Source: Paenibacillus etheri
GTDB lineage: Bacteria > Bacillota > Bacilli > Paenibacillales > Paenibacillaceae
DNA length: 64,000 nucleotides
Direction: 5' to 3'
NCBI RefSeq assembly: GCF_001012825.1
Contig: NZ_LCZJ02000026.1
Span: 36,761 to 100,760 of the forward strand
Shown: in pieces, positions 33,461-43,313 of the stretch
Layout of the letters: each line of letters begins with the position of its first letter
Numbering within the stretch: position 1 is the first letter of the stretch
Program-made: the position numbers and the translations under genes
Notes under the pieces: generated by a model
What the model was told of the DNA's origin: nothing
Database searches by the model: none
The model's input: the letters and a program-made list of their open reading frames with translations, nothing else

Positions 33461-34243
33461 TCATCCTCCGGCACTTTTGTAACTACGAAGCATGTACGTA
33501 TAGAGCCAAATTCCGAAGGCAGCAAATAACACACAAGGGATAATCGCTATAAAAAAATAGGCTTCCCATCGTCCAATCAGAGTAGATGCTGGAAAGTAAG
33601 CAATCATGGAAACCGGAAAAAGAAAAGAACTTACGGCTACGACTGCTTTAGGGAAAATTGTCCCCGGATACCGTCCAAAAGACTTAATACTTTCAAACAT
33701 CTCCGGCAAGCGGGAATTCGCCACCCATTTGAAGGAAATTGCTGCCACAATAAGTGCCACGCCGAACATAACAAGCAGCCCTGCACCAAACAACAACAGG
33801 AACAATAACCAAGAGCTGAAGGTCATCCCATCGATTCCGCTAAGTGCGTATACGAACATGACTACTCCTCCACCTAAAAGCCCGATACTTTCGAACTCAA
33901 AAGATCTGGCCAACAGCAGAAATAAGCTCGAGGTAGGTTTAATTAATACCACTTCCAGAGTACCCTCAACTACATGGGACATCGTATTCCACATAATTCC
34001 GTTAAAAAAAATCCCGGCACAAGCCGTAGACAGAATAAACACAGATTGAATTAACAGCGCCTCTTTAAAGGTCCATCCTTCAAATGAAGCATTCGAATTA
34101 TAGATGAACACCGTTACTAGAGGAAACAACACATTCCCTATGAGCATGATAAGACTATTAAGAATAAAATTAACACGATAGGTGATAGCAGAAGCAATAT
34201 TCGCCTTCATACAAGTTTTGTATATTAGATACATCCGTTTCAT
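33461..34243 (-). CDS. ABC-2 family permease (second subunit)
   Basis: The 260-residue protein has six hydrophobic segments and the pattern MWNTMSHVVEGTLEVVLIKPTSSLFLLLARSFEFE, found in ABC-2_2/DUF990 transporters between helices 2 and 3. Its ATG overlaps the end of the other permease gene by four bases. The two form a heterodimeric membrane part. Confidence 0.87.
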   Translation of the reverse strand: MKRMYLIYKTCMKANIASAITYRVNFILNSLIMLIGNVLFPLVTVFIYNSNASFEGWTFKEALLIQSVFILSTACAGIFFNGIMWNTMSHVVEGTLEVVLIKPTSSLFLLLARSFEFESIGLLGGGVVMFVYALSGIDGMTFSSWLLFLLLFGAGLLVMFGVALIVAAISFKWVANSRLPEMFESIKSFGRYPGTIFPKAVVAVSSFLFPVSMIAYFPASTLIGRWEAYFFIAIIPCVLFAAFGIWLYTYMLRSYKSAGG

Positions 34244-35061
34244 GCGCCCACCCCCGTAAAATGCTTAAGCGATACCGCATACAGCACCCGGCAGACAACT
34301 CCGGCAATAATTACTGCTATGAGCTGCAGCAATAACACCTGAGGAATAGGTAAGGTTATATCAGCTAAAGTATAGCTACCCGTATAGACCATTGCAGGAA
34401 GAAAGGTCGTATATTGAAAGGGTAAGAAAAAGGACGCCATTTGTAAGGATTTTGGGAAAAATACCAATGGAATCAGCGACCCTGAGAATATCCCCTCGCA
34501 AAGACTGAAAAAGTTACGAATACTGGAGGATTGCACCATCCAAAAGGCGACCATTCCAATACTATAATGAATGAAAAAATTCATCATAAACGCCATAGCT
34601 ATCGAAAGAATTGCGTATAGTAAATTTGTGGGCAAAACATCAATATGAAAAATAAAGAAGAAAATCATAAAGCAGGGTATAAATTCAAATAGAAGCCCAA
34701 GTACCCTATGCCCTGCCTTCTGAGATAAAGCATAGAACATATGATTCATTGGTCTTAAAGAGAACGTAATGAATTTCCCGGTGCGAATGAGCATTTGCAA
34801 GTTCCAATCGGCAAAATCCATGGTCAAGTAGTTGATCAACATCGTGGCGCAAAAATAAGAGAGCATCTGAGAGAGTGACATCCCGTTAATAGAGGATTCC
34901 CCGCTATAAACAGCGCTCCATATATAATACTGCACTAAAAAATATACCGGGCCTACAAAAATAGAAACCATCGAATGCGTTCTGTACGCACTCCATTCCT
35001 TATAAGTAACAAAAGCAACCGCTCTCATAACGCGAAAGCGATGCTTTATCTTCTCAAACAT
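34240..35061 (-). CDS. ABC-2 family permease (first subunit)
   Basis: The 273-residue protein has six hydrophobic segments, an N-terminal cytoplasmic start MFEKIKHRFRVMRAVAFVTYKEWSAYRTHSM, and the loop MDFADWNLQMLIRTGKFITFSLRPMNHMFYALS, where ABC-2 permeases contact the ATPase. It is the first gene of the three-gene exporter operon. No dedicated regulator lies immediately next to it. Confidence 0.87.
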   Translation of the reverse strand: MFEKIKHRFRVMRAVAFVTYKEWSAYRTHSMVSIFVGPVYFLVQYYIWSAVYSGESSINGMSLSQMLSYFCATMLINYLTMDFADWNLQMLIRTGKFITFSLRPMNHMFYALSQKAGHRVLGLLFEFIPCFMIFFFIFHIDVLPTNLLYAILSIAMAFMMNFFIHYSIGMVAFWMVQSSSIRNFFSLCEGIFSGSLIPLVFFPKSLQMASFFLPFQYTTFLPAMVYTGSYTLADITLPIPQVLLLQLIAVIIAGVVCRVLYAVSLKHFTGVGA

Positions 35062-35110
35062 AAGTCACATCCTGCCTATCTTTGATATCTCACAACATAT
35101 AATCTTATTC

Positions 35111-36283
35111 TTATTCGAGTCCGGACCAGATCACATTGTTTGTACCGAAAATCCCTCTACCGTCCCATATATTTTTATGAAAAGGGATATACCAAACGGC
35201 AATCAGCTTTTCTACTGGATCAACGACCAAGGAACAAGACCCCCATCCTTCGTGAAAAAAAGTGCCTTCAGAATAAGATGTACTTTCATTATATCGAAGG
35301 TCTGGCCCAAGACCGTATGGTCTATCCGCTCCTCCATCTCCCCATGCGTAGTTTGGAAGTTTTTCAGAATTGAACCGCTTGGTCATTCTCTGAACAGCCA
35401 TCCGACTCAAGATATGACCACCTTCGTATTCCCCATGGTTAAGCAGCATGATTCCGAACTTTTGTAGATCATTAACGGTTGAATACAGTCCCCCACCAGT
35501 TCCGGGAGTCTTGATTTCTTCCTCAGACCTTTGTTCTTCATTCGTAATTTCCCCGTTTTGCAGCTTCTGAAGATATTCCTTGGCTTCTTCCGAACGAATA
35601 GCGATACTACCAGCTTTCTCAGGCGGTATATCAAAGAAAGTATCTGTCATGCCTAACGGTTTTACAATGTTGTCCATTATGTAATCTTCTGCAAAAACAC
35701 CTGTTATTTTCTCAATAATTGCACCAAGAACCACGTATCCGAACGATGAATACATCCATTGAGTCCCTACCGGAAAACGAATGCCATAGGAAAGTCCAGC
35801 TTTAATCCAGTTTTCTTTTCCAAGCTCTGATTCATAAATATACCACCATGCACTTTTATAATAGGTATCACTTATAGTGCCATGATCAGGTGCGATGCCG
35901 GAGGTATGAGTCAGTAAATGAGCAATTGTAATCGGCTTAAAAGGTTCTGCATCAAACTCTGGAAGAATAGAACTGACTGATTGTCCCATAAAAATTTTAC
36001 CATCATCTGCCAGCTGCCAGATCGCTGTTGCCGTAAACAGCTTGGTAATAGAAGCGATTCGAAAAATTGTATCCGTTTTCAATTCTTGGTCGCTATCTTC
36101 TTCGTAACTGAAGCGTCCCCCCGCTCCATTAGCAAATATTTTCCCATAACGACTAAGAGAATAAATATAGCCATCGGCTACTTTCTTATTACAGAGATCC
36201 TCATAAAAATGATTAAGTGCCTCTAAACGGTCCTCCCTGTAATTCGCTTCATTCAGCTTGCTAAGCTCTGTGGATGTTAACAT
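35111..36283 (-). CDS. Serine hydrolase, beta-lactamase class C fold
   Basis: The 390-residue protein has the class C penicillin-binding fold. The nucleophile motif SITK is in FRIASITKLFTA (about residue 75), the second motif Tyr is in MYSSFGYVVLG, and the HEGWGS block near the end replaces KTG. There is no signal peptide, so it probably works inside the cell as an esterase or peptidase and not as a secreted beta-lactamase. The ATG at 36283 is preferred because a GGGGGA site lies upstream. Confidence 0.87.
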   Translation of the reverse strand: MLTSTELSKLNEANYREDRLEALNHFYEDLCNKKVADGYIYSLSRYGKIFANGAGGRFSYEEDSDQELKTDTIFRIASITKLFTATAIWQLADDGKIFMGQSVSSILPEFDAEPFKPITIAHLLTHTSGIAPDHGTISDTYYKSAWWYIYESELGKENWIKAGLSYGIRFPVGTQWMYSSFGYVVLGAIIEKITGVFAEDYIMDNIVKPLGMTDTFFDIPPEKAGSIAIRSEEAKEYLQKLQNGEITNEEQRSEEEIKTPGTGGGLYSTVNDLQKFGIMLLNHGEYEGGHILSRMAVQRMTKRFNSEKLPNYAWGDGGADRPYGLGPDLRYNESTSYSEGTFFHEGWGSCSLVVDPVEKLIAVWYIPFHKNIWDGRGIFGTNNVIWSGLE

Positions 36284-36475
36284 AATTCGCACTCCCCCTA
36301 TCATTCATTAAAAAAAATAGTTAATTCACAAAAAAGTAAATATATTGCTTATTAATAATACCTTTTCAGTACTATTGTTACAACAAAATCCAACGAACTG
36401 GAAGGTTAAGTTTATATTTAAGTATTCTATACTGATCTCACTTCAATATGTATGGTTTGCGTCTTCTATAACCTT

Positions 36476-36508
36476 AAGAGGAGCCCGGTTAACCGTCAGC
36501 TCCTCAGG
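36476..36508 (-). terminator. Hairpin after the carbohydrate operon
   Basis: GAGGAGC and GCTCCTC form a stem with GGTTAACC in the loop. The T stretch after it is weak. It lies directly after the last gene of the nine-gene operon. Confidence 0.55.
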
Positions 36509-36517
36509 AAGGTAAGT

Positions 36518-38074
36518 TTATCTACGTGGCATGGTAACGCCTACTTTGTTATTATACTTTTCCGTAGCTTCTTTGATGACATCGTTGCCGCCTTTGGAAA
36601 GCCACTCTTCCACAACTTTCGGCCAGTCGCTGATAGGCTCCTTCCCATATACCATCTTTACCATATGCGTCAGCAGTACCGGAGGAGCAGTGTCCGAGTT
36701 AGGTGCAATGTCTGGATTTTTCACCAGGGCATCTAGCCGCGGGTCGAACTGAATTCCGTCACGACCTTCATTAGCCAGAATAGTATCATATACATTGATC
36801 AAGCTTCTGCCTTCTTCTGTCGTATTAAGGACACCCTTGTTATACGTAGTATCTTGCACCATCCAGAGGAAAGACTGACGGTAACGCTCCTCATCTACAG
36901 CAACGGAATCCGTAGGAGAAGTGTATACGATTTTTCCGTTTTCTTCCTTATAGGTTTCGTCCTTGATCCCAAAGGTAAAGAAGGTTTCTGCCTCTTCACT
37001 CAGCATCCAGTCAAAAAATTTCACAATATCCGCAGCATTCTTCGTCCCCTCTTTGATAAAGTAGGTGCGTGTAGCGGATCCGTACAAATAGGAACCCCCT
37101 TTTCCGTCAGGTCCAACTGGCGAAGCAATAATCTCCAGCTTAGCGGATGGCGTTGAAGCCTTCAATTGCTGCTCCCATTGTAGAAGTTCGTTTGCATTCA
37201 TCGTCCACATGCCGGCTTTGCCTGAGAGAATCGCATTCTTGTAGTTGGTCGGGTTGATAGTAGCGAATTCTTTGTTGATCAAACCCTCTGTATACATGGT
37301 GTTGTAGGTTTGTAACGCCTTCATCATATTTTCGCTATCCATAAATTTCGGCTGAATCTGGCCATTTACTTCCTCGAACATAGTCAGGTACGGAAAAACA
37401 TCATAAGCGCCAAAGAAAGTATCCGCATATTTGAAATCTTGACGGCCCATATAAGGGTTCTCTATCCCCAACTTTTTGAAGGCACGCAACACATTCAAGT
37501 ACTCATCAACCGTTTTTGGAACCTGCAAGCCGGTTTGATCCAGCAGATCCTTACGAATCCAAGTCGCACGGCGGGAGGGATTGGACAGAAACTCCGGTAT
37601 TGCGTAGATTTTCCCTTGATAGGTGACGTTCTCCCAAGCTTCCTTCGGGATTACTTTCAAAAGGTTCTGGCCGTTTTGCTGCAGCAGATCATCCAAGGGC
37701 ATGAACACACCAGCTTCAACGGAACCAGCCATTTCCTTGCCGTTTACGCCGCCCGAGCCTTGAACGACATCTGGAATATCATTAGTGGCGAACATCTGCA
37801 CCATTTTCTGCTCGAACTCTTTATGAGGAACCAACACAATATCCAAGTCTGTGTTTGTCATCTCCTCCAGCTTTTTCACCCATTTGTCCTTATTCAAGTC
37901 GGGTGATTTCTCCACATAGTTAAAAGCCAGCGTCCGCATCGAGATCGAGAATTCAGTTTTCTGCGGCGTATTTGACGCGCCTCCGGCAGGCTCTTCTTTG
38001 TCCTTGTTTGAGCAGCCTGCAACTACGGTAGCACCCATTACGATAGCCAAACAGATACCCATCCATTTTTTCAT
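36518..38074 (-). CDS. Sugar ABC transporter substrate-binding lipoprotein (LplA-like)
   Basis: The 518-residue lipoprotein has a lipobox VVAGCSN with Cys21, followed by a Gly/Ala linker and the family 1 binding fold of about 490 residues used for oligosaccharides. Segments such as KLEEMTNTDLDIVLVPHKEFEQKMVQMFATNDIPDVV are typical of Paenibacillus LplA-like proteins. It is the last gene of the operon and works with the two permeases at 46.2-48.1 kb. No ATPase is encoded; a shared MsmX-type ATPase elsewhere is expected from known systems. Confidence 0.93.
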   Translation of the reverse strand: MKKWMGICLAIVMGATVVAGCSNKDKEEPAGGASNTPQKTEFSISMRTLAFNYVEKSPDLNKDKWVKKLEEMTNTDLDIVLVPHKEFEQKMVQMFATNDIPDVVQGSGGVNGKEMAGSVEAGVFMPLDDLLQQNGQNLLKVIPKEAWENVTYQGKIYAIPEFLSNPSRRATWIRKDLLDQTGLQVPKTVDEYLNVLRAFKKLGIENPYMGRQDFKYADTFFGAYDVFPYLTMFEEVNGQIQPKFMDSENMMKALQTYNTMYTEGLINKEFATINPTNYKNAILSGKAGMWTMNANELLQWEQQLKASTPSAKLEIIASPVGPDGKGGSYLYGSATRTYFIKEGTKNAADIVKFFDWMLSEEAETFFTFGIKDETYKEENGKIVYTSPTDSVAVDEERYRQSFLWMVQDTTYNKGVLNTTEEGRSLINVYDTILANEGRDGIQFDPRLDALVKNPDIAPNSDTAPPVLLTHMVKMVYGKEPISDWPKVVEEWLSKGGNDVIKEATEKYNNKVGVTMPRR

Positions 38075-38132
38075 AATATAACCCTCTCCTTGTACAATGG
38101 GGTGTCATACATAAAATGAAGATATTTTAAGA

Positions 38133-40427
38133 CTAATAAGCTTTTGGAATCTCAACCCGGTGGGTAATCCCCTGATTCGTAAAATAGACATGAACCCCAT
38201 GGTCTTGATCGTCCATAAAATACGATACGTAATCCCGGCTTCCTGATTTTTGTGGAATCAGAAGAGTCACGATCCGATGACTTATAGCCTCTTGAGTAGA
38301 TGCAGTCAAATGCCAATGCTCGGGCAGCCCTTCCCATTCCTTGGGATCTACATCAGTAAATTGATTGTTTTGGCTAAGAGTCATTTCCCCCGAGGAACTG
38401 TAGACAAATCTACCCGCCATTTGAGCTTTTTTTCCATTTACTTTAAAGGATTGATCCTTCAACTTCATGGGATAAAGCGTATGAAACAACCAATCCAATT
38501 TTCCCGGACGATCCAGATCGACACTATCTGTGATAACAAAGTAAGCGCTATCAAATAAATATATTTCTCTCATATAACGCTTGATATAGGGTACATTCTC
38601 GCGGTAAGCTTCAGTTGCATCCATTTGCGTGTAGCTGATCCCAGGCTTACTGTACGCCCTTAACACCTTGCCGTAGGCTGCCATGTTCTTCGACTTGTCC
38701 GTGCCAGCATATTGGCCTTGGCCGTCAATAAGAATTACGTTCTTGGAGCGGGTCTGTCTGCGCCACTGCATATGCATCGTACTGTTGAATGCAACGTATT
38801 GGCCGCTTTCAATAGCTAAAGGCTCGCCGAAGGCATGCAGCAGGAAAGCGTTTTGATCCCCATGGCTATGGCTCACGGAGCCGTAACGGCTACTCTTGGC
38901 CAACAGCATGATATGTTCCTGCGGATCCTCCATCCGATGATGCATGGCGACCCATCCCACATCCTGAAACCACTTCAGAGGTTCTGCAGCCACCGGTGGC
39001 TCTGAAGAAATCTGCGGATAATCCGTGCGATAAACTATCTCATCGAACCGGAAATCCCACCAGCCGTAGTTATAGAAGATCATCTGGGTGTCAGGGTTCA
39101 GTTCCTTAGTTTGCTCAAAATACCACTGGTACTGCCCATTTCCGGTTAAACCGGCAAATTGGCGGATATTGAAGCCCGTCTTGAGATTGACCGGATCTCC
39201 CAGTGACGATTGATCGCCGAAGCTGGCTCTCACGGTATCCGGACTGAAGCAATAGAGCGGAAAGTCACCGGTTTTGCGAAAGAAAGGACGGTCATAGAAA
39301 TTGATTGCCATGTATTTGCGAATTAAATTGAGCGCCTCCGTAACGAACGCCATCTGAGTGGTCCAATACATCGGACCTTCCGCCCACCCGCCATCTTTGC
39401 CACCCCATGGGGTATACATGGCGGAGAAATACTCCAGTGTATAATCAAGCCATTCCTGCGCTTTCTCCTCCTCGCCTAACATGGAAATACAACAGGGAAC
39501 GAGCACAGAGGATAAAGAGCGGATAGCATGGCTGTCATAAGGAACTTGATGGATTCGGGAACGTTCGATGACGTGGAAGGCGATCTGCCCGGTTCTTCGC
39601 AGTAGCGCTTGCCTTACCTTAAGGCGTTCTTCTTCCGTCAGAGAGCTGTGAAGCCAATCATAGCCCCATGCCAACGCTCCGGCTATGCGAAAGGAGCATT
39701 CATCATTGTAATCCCGGCTGGTGGTACCATCCGTGTTCCAGCTTGCAGCATGAAGCAGCCACTCTTTAGCTTTGGCGATAAGCGACTCGTCTTCCAACAC
39801 AACTCCAGCTATAGCAAGATGCCGGACAGCATAGAAAACTTCCTGGCAGTCCATATACATCTGCCGCCATAGTTTGGCGACACGCTTATTATCTGGATAC
39901 GGTGCAGGTTCGGGAATAAGATCGCGCTCTGTCCAGGGTAGAACGGAATGCTTCAGGAAGTCATCCCAGCCAGTTGAAATTGGGTCTTGACGGACAACTT
40001 CTCGGTAAGACGGAAGATGCTCCGCTTGAAGCCAAAGCCGCGGATGGTTGGCGGAAGCAGCTGAATATCGTTCTGTTCGGGAAGGCAGTGGAGTCAGCGG
40101 CAAGTCATCCTCCACCACAAAAGCTCTTACTTTACTCCACTCGGAACGGATATCATTCTCCCCGATAAGATTGTATCGCCAATAATACGAGCCGGGCGAC
40201 AACGGCTTATCCGGGGTAAACAAATTATAGGGAATTCGACTGTAGGTCAAGGTGCCTTCAGGTTCAAATTCTGTGTTTGAGGAGATCTGCAATTCATACA
40301 TACTCTCTTCCAGGCAAGCAGGCATCCAAGTAAACCGCGGAGGATTCTCTCCAACATCTGTATGTTCATCTGGTCCATATGACAGGTCAAGTACGCCACT
40401 GGTAGGTTGAAATAAAGGTTCTAACAT
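38133..40427 (-). CDS. DUF4962/heparinase II/III-like protein, probable oligo-uronide lyase
   Basis: The 764-residue protein has an N-terminal beta domain (YELQISSNTEFE, PGSYYWRYNLIGEND), a helical toroid, and the heparinase II/III beta sandwich. Possible catalytic residues are His in VPYDSHAIRSLSS, Tyr in WAEGPMYWTTQMA, and His in GSVSHSHGDQNAFLLHAFGEPLAIESG. Length and layout resemble exolytic alginate lyases of PL15 (about 776 residues). There is no signal peptide, so it would cut imported oligosaccharides in the cytoplasm. It starts two bases after the second lyase-like gene, with overlapping control. Substrate is inferred, not shown. Confidence 0.8.
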   Translation of the reverse strand: MLEPLFQPTSGVLDLSYGPDEHTDVGENPPRFTWMPACLEESMYELQISSNTEFEPEGTLTYSRIPYNLFTPDKPLSPGSYYWRYNLIGENDIRSEWSKVRAFVVEDDLPLTPLPSRTERYSAASANHPRLWLQAEHLPSYREVVRQDPISTGWDDFLKHSVLPWTERDLIPEPAPYPDNKRVAKLWRQMYMDCQEVFYAVRHLAIAGVVLEDESLIAKAKEWLLHAASWNTDGTTSRDYNDECSFRIAGALAWGYDWLHSSLTEEERLKVRQALLRRTGQIAFHVIERSRIHQVPYDSHAIRSLSSVLVPCCISMLGEEEKAQEWLDYTLEYFSAMYTPWGGKDGGWAEGPMYWTTQMAFVTEALNLIRKYMAINFYDRPFFRKTGDFPLYCFSPDTVRASFGDQSSLGDPVNLKTGFNIRQFAGLTGNGQYQWYFEQTKELNPDTQMIFYNYGWWDFRFDEIVYRTDYPQISSEPPVAAEPLKWFQDVGWVAMHHRMEDPQEHIMLLAKSSRYGSVSHSHGDQNAFLLHAFGEPLAIESGQYVAFNSTMHMQWRRQTRSKNVILIDGQGQYAGTDKSKNMAAYGKVLRAYSKPGISYTQMDATEAYRENVPYIKRYMREIYLFDSAYFVITDSVDLDRPGKLDWLFHTLYPMKLKDQSFKVNGKKAQMAGRFVYSSSGEMTLSQNNQFTDVDPKEWEGLPEHWHLTASTQEAISHRIVTLLIPQKSGSRDYVSYFMDDQDHGVHVYFTNQGITHRVEIPKAY

Positions 40428-40429
40428 CT

Positions 40430-42508
40430 CTACTCCTCCGTATTCCGGGACTCTTCCTGAATCAGTCCCGCTTTAGGGTCAAGGCAATAGTCAATTCGTT
40501 GCCCAGTTGTTGCTATTTGGATTCGGGGCAGTTCGCCCGCTTGACTCACAAGCTTCAGTACAGCAGGTTCGTGACCATCCCGATAAACCGTAATAAAATC
40601 AGCCGACGGTCCAATGTGCCGAAGCATGATGCCTCGTAGCAATCGACTCGGGTCTTCGGCAATACCCGGTGTGCGGATTTCATGCATAATAGAGCCGGGC
40701 GCCAGTAGAGTACTTGTGGATACTTCATATTCCCGGCCGGTGCTCACTCCATCATAACGGATATTCCAATCCGTATTTAATGTACAATCCGTCTCATTTT
40801 TCATTACGGACAGTACTTCTACTGAGTCATAACCCGCTTCCAGTCCGAGGACTGTCGGAGAGTCCGTCTGGACACGGTGAGGGTCGAATGGTAACACCAA
40901 ATGTCCCGTCGGATGAAACCATAAGTCTACTTCCTCATCCCGCTCCGTTACCTGCTCAACATGAAACCAATCCAGCAGCCAACCATCGGCCAATACAAGA
41001 TGCCGGTCTAAAACAGCTCCTTCATAGGCGCCGTCCGAGCGAATCCATAAGTACGTAGCGTTGCCTTCCTGGCGGAATTGCCTGCAGCTTCCGGTATGTG
41101 GGGCTTGGGAGCGAGCTCCGATGGTGACTGTGTTATGGCTAGCGGTTTCGGAATACCATTCCTTGCGTAAAACAGATCCGTAAGGAACCATACCCAGCTC
41201 GGGAGTAACCTCCCCCCATCGGTGCATAATCGTGATATGAAGCTTGTCAAAATGTCCATGTGATCCGCCATGCTCTCCGAAATCTGCCAGAACGGAAAGT
41301 GGATTGTCCGGGTGGCGGAGCATGGCGAATCCAGAATCCGGCAGTAGGACAGAGTCCCTCACCCTATAACTGGATTGAAGGTCCTTACTCTCACCTACTC
41401 CATACAGTACCGCCTCCAGACCAGTCCGTAATCCCTGCCCATATAGATACCTATAAGCATTCGCCAATATTGGCTGGAGACTCGGATCTTTGTACACCGC
41501 ATCACCTATTTCAAATACTTCAACAGTTTCTCGGGCGAAAGGAACGCGTGCATAAGGACCATCATGCACGGCTGGAAGCTCCCCGTTATCGCCGCTAAGC
41601 TCTACCAGCAACTGAAACATGCCACGGATGGATTGTCCTTGATCACCTTTGGCCTCATAGAGATCAACTCCGAAGCGCCCAGCCATCTCGGCTGCTATGA
41701 GATAAGCCCGCAATACAAAAATATGGTAGTATGTGCTGCCCTCAAATTCAAAACCATCTGACTTAACGCCAATGGATAGATGTTGATAGAATCCGCCTTC
41801 TCCCTCCAGCAAAGAAGCAAGCTTTTCTCTGGTGCCTTTGGCAGCATATACGCATGCCAGGCTGGCGTTTAGCCATGCAGTGTAATTGTTCTCTGCATTC
41901 TTCTTCTCGTAAATGAGAATGTGGCGGTATTGCTCCATACTCTCCTCCAGCATCGTGAAGAATGCTTGCAAATTCAACTCTTCTTCCTCAGTGAACGTTA
42001 CTCCATGGTCCACAAGAAGCAGATAGGCCCGAATAAGCGTGGTGGACCAGATAGCCTCCGTCAGCGCCTGATGAAAAGCACGGCCACTAAGCATCCATGG
42101 CTGGGCATCGGGATGAACCGGATACAAGGGGAACTGCTCTGCATAACCGACAAGAATCTTCTGGGCTATACTGCTATAGAATTCTTCTCCGTCTGCGGCG
42201 AATACCGCGGCAGCTTGCAAGGCGTATCGCGCCATCGCCTGATGCCGGTATACCAGCCATGCTCCCCGGTAGGGTTCACCTTCCAGCTTGCAGCCCTTCG
42301 GGCAAGAAAAGACAACCGCGCCTTGCTCCATAGCATCGAAGATTAGCTCAGTATGATGCTGGGGACATACATATTGGTGCCACCAACCGCCCGGTTCTGT
42401 CGGGAGCAGAATCTCTTCTCTCCGGAAGGGATCCAGCTCCATTTTCAATTTCTCCACCTCAAGACCAACCCAGGAAAAAGTATCCGCTTTCTCCTTAAGG
42501 TTCATCAT
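40430..42508 (-). CDS. Heparinase II/III family protein, second lyase-like enzyme
   Basis: The 692-residue protein has a helical toroid and a heparinase II/III C-terminal beta sandwich. Visible motifs: WWHQYVCPQH near the start, a typical ENNYTAWLNASLACVYAA block, FEGSTYYHIFVLRAYL with a candidate catalytic Tyr, and FGEHGGSHGHFDKLHITI, the metal/His motif of PL12, PL15, PL17 and PL21 families. No signal peptide. Its ATG overlaps the SDR stop by four bases. Two such lyases in one operon suggest a substrate with two kinds of uronic bonds, or a lyase plus an exolyase. Confidence 0.82.
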   Translation of the reverse strand: MMNLKEKADTFSWVGLEVEKLKMELDPFRREEILLPTEPGGWWHQYVCPQHHTELIFDAMEQGAVVFSCPKGCKLEGEPYRGAWLVYRHQAMARYALQAAAVFAADGEEFYSSIAQKILVGYAEQFPLYPVHPDAQPWMLSGRAFHQALTEAIWSTTLIRAYLLLVDHGVTFTEEEELNLQAFFTMLEESMEQYRHILIYEKKNAENNYTAWLNASLACVYAAKGTREKLASLLEGEGGFYQHLSIGVKSDGFEFEGSTYYHIFVLRAYLIAAEMAGRFGVDLYEAKGDQGQSIRGMFQLLVELSGDNGELPAVHDGPYARVPFARETVEVFEIGDAVYKDPSLQPILANAYRYLYGQGLRTGLEAVLYGVGESKDLQSSYRVRDSVLLPDSGFAMLRHPDNPLSVLADFGEHGGSHGHFDKLHITIMHRWGEVTPELGMVPYGSVLRKEWYSETASHNTVTIGARSQAPHTGSCRQFRQEGNATYLWIRSDGAYEGAVLDRHLVLADGWLLDWFHVEQVTERDEEVDLWFHPTGHLVLPFDPHRVQTDSPTVLGLEAGYDSVEVLSVMKNETDCTLNTDWNIRYDGVSTGREYEVSTSTLLAPGSIMHEIRTPGIAEDPSRLLRGIMLRHIGPSADFITVYRDGHEPAVLKLVSQAGELPRIQIATTGQRIDYCLDPKAGLIQEESRNTEE

Positions 42509-43266
42509 CGCATGAACAAGCCTCCGTTAATTTCAATAATTTCGCCTGTCAGATAATCCGACAGCTCTGAAGCGAGGAAGAGTGCCACATTGCCCACATC
42601 CTGTGGAGCACCTTCCCGGCCCAGTGGAATCTTTGCAATCGTTGCCTGTCTTGCCGCATCTGCAGTAAAGGTAGCATGGAAAGCGGTCTGACCGATAAAT
42701 CCGGGAGAGATAGCGTTTACATTAATTCCGTGAGGACTCAGCTCTTTGGCAAGTCCCTTGGTATAAGACCATACTGCAGCTTTACCTGCTGCATAAATGG
42801 AAGCCCCCGGTCCGCCGCCGTCATGAGCCGCGAGGGAAGATACATTGATGATTTTTCCGCTTTTTTTGGCAATCATTCCCGCTGCTACAGCTTTGCAGGC
42901 AAACACGCATGATTTAAAATTGACGTCCATTACCTTACTGTAATGTTCTTCGTTCATTTCAGTATTGGGGACCCGATTGATCATACCACCCGCATTGTTG
43001 ACGAGGATATCGATGGTTCCGCCAAAATGCTCCTCTATCTCCTTCACCATATTGTCCAATTCGGCAGGACTTGTTGCGTCTGCCTGAAAAGCATAAGCTT
43101 CTCCTCCGGCCTGACGGATTGCGTCGACCGTCTCCTCCGCAGAACCAAGCAAATAGTTTACAGCCACTTTGGCGCCGGAAGCAGCCAAGGTCTGCAAGAT
43201 TTGCCGGCCGATCCCTGCATTGGATCCTGTAACAAGCGCAATTTTACCCGTTAAGTCAATTTTCAT
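42505..43266 (-). CDS. SDR family oxidoreductase of the uronate operon
   Basis: The 253-residue classical SDR has TGSNAGIG (residues 11-18, cofactor binding), NNAGG, the catalytic Ser in INVSSLAAH, Tyr and Lys in YAAGKAAV, and the C-terminal EIINGG-type ending EIIEINGGLF. The start at 43266 follows AGGAGG. In alginate and pectin pathways an SDR reduces the unsaturated uronate product DEH or DKI to KDG or its relative; the place between the lyases and the regulators supports that role. The specific substrate is an inference. Confidence 0.88.
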   Translation of the reverse strand: MKIDLTGKIALVTGSNAGIGRQILQTLAASGAKVAVNYLLGSAEETVDAIRQAGGEAYAFQADATSPAELDNMVKEIEEHFGGTIDILVNNAGGMINRVPNTEMNEEHYSKVMDVNFKSCVFACKAVAAGMIAKKSGKIINVSSLAAHDGGGPGASIYAAGKAAVWSYTKGLAKELSPHGINVNAISPGFIGQTAFHATFTADAARQATIAKIPLGREGAPQDVGNVALFLASELSDYLTGEIIEINGGLFMR

Positions 43267-43313
43267 TGCTAATTTCCTCCTAGTAATAGTCTTGTCTGAA
43301 CACATCTATTTTC

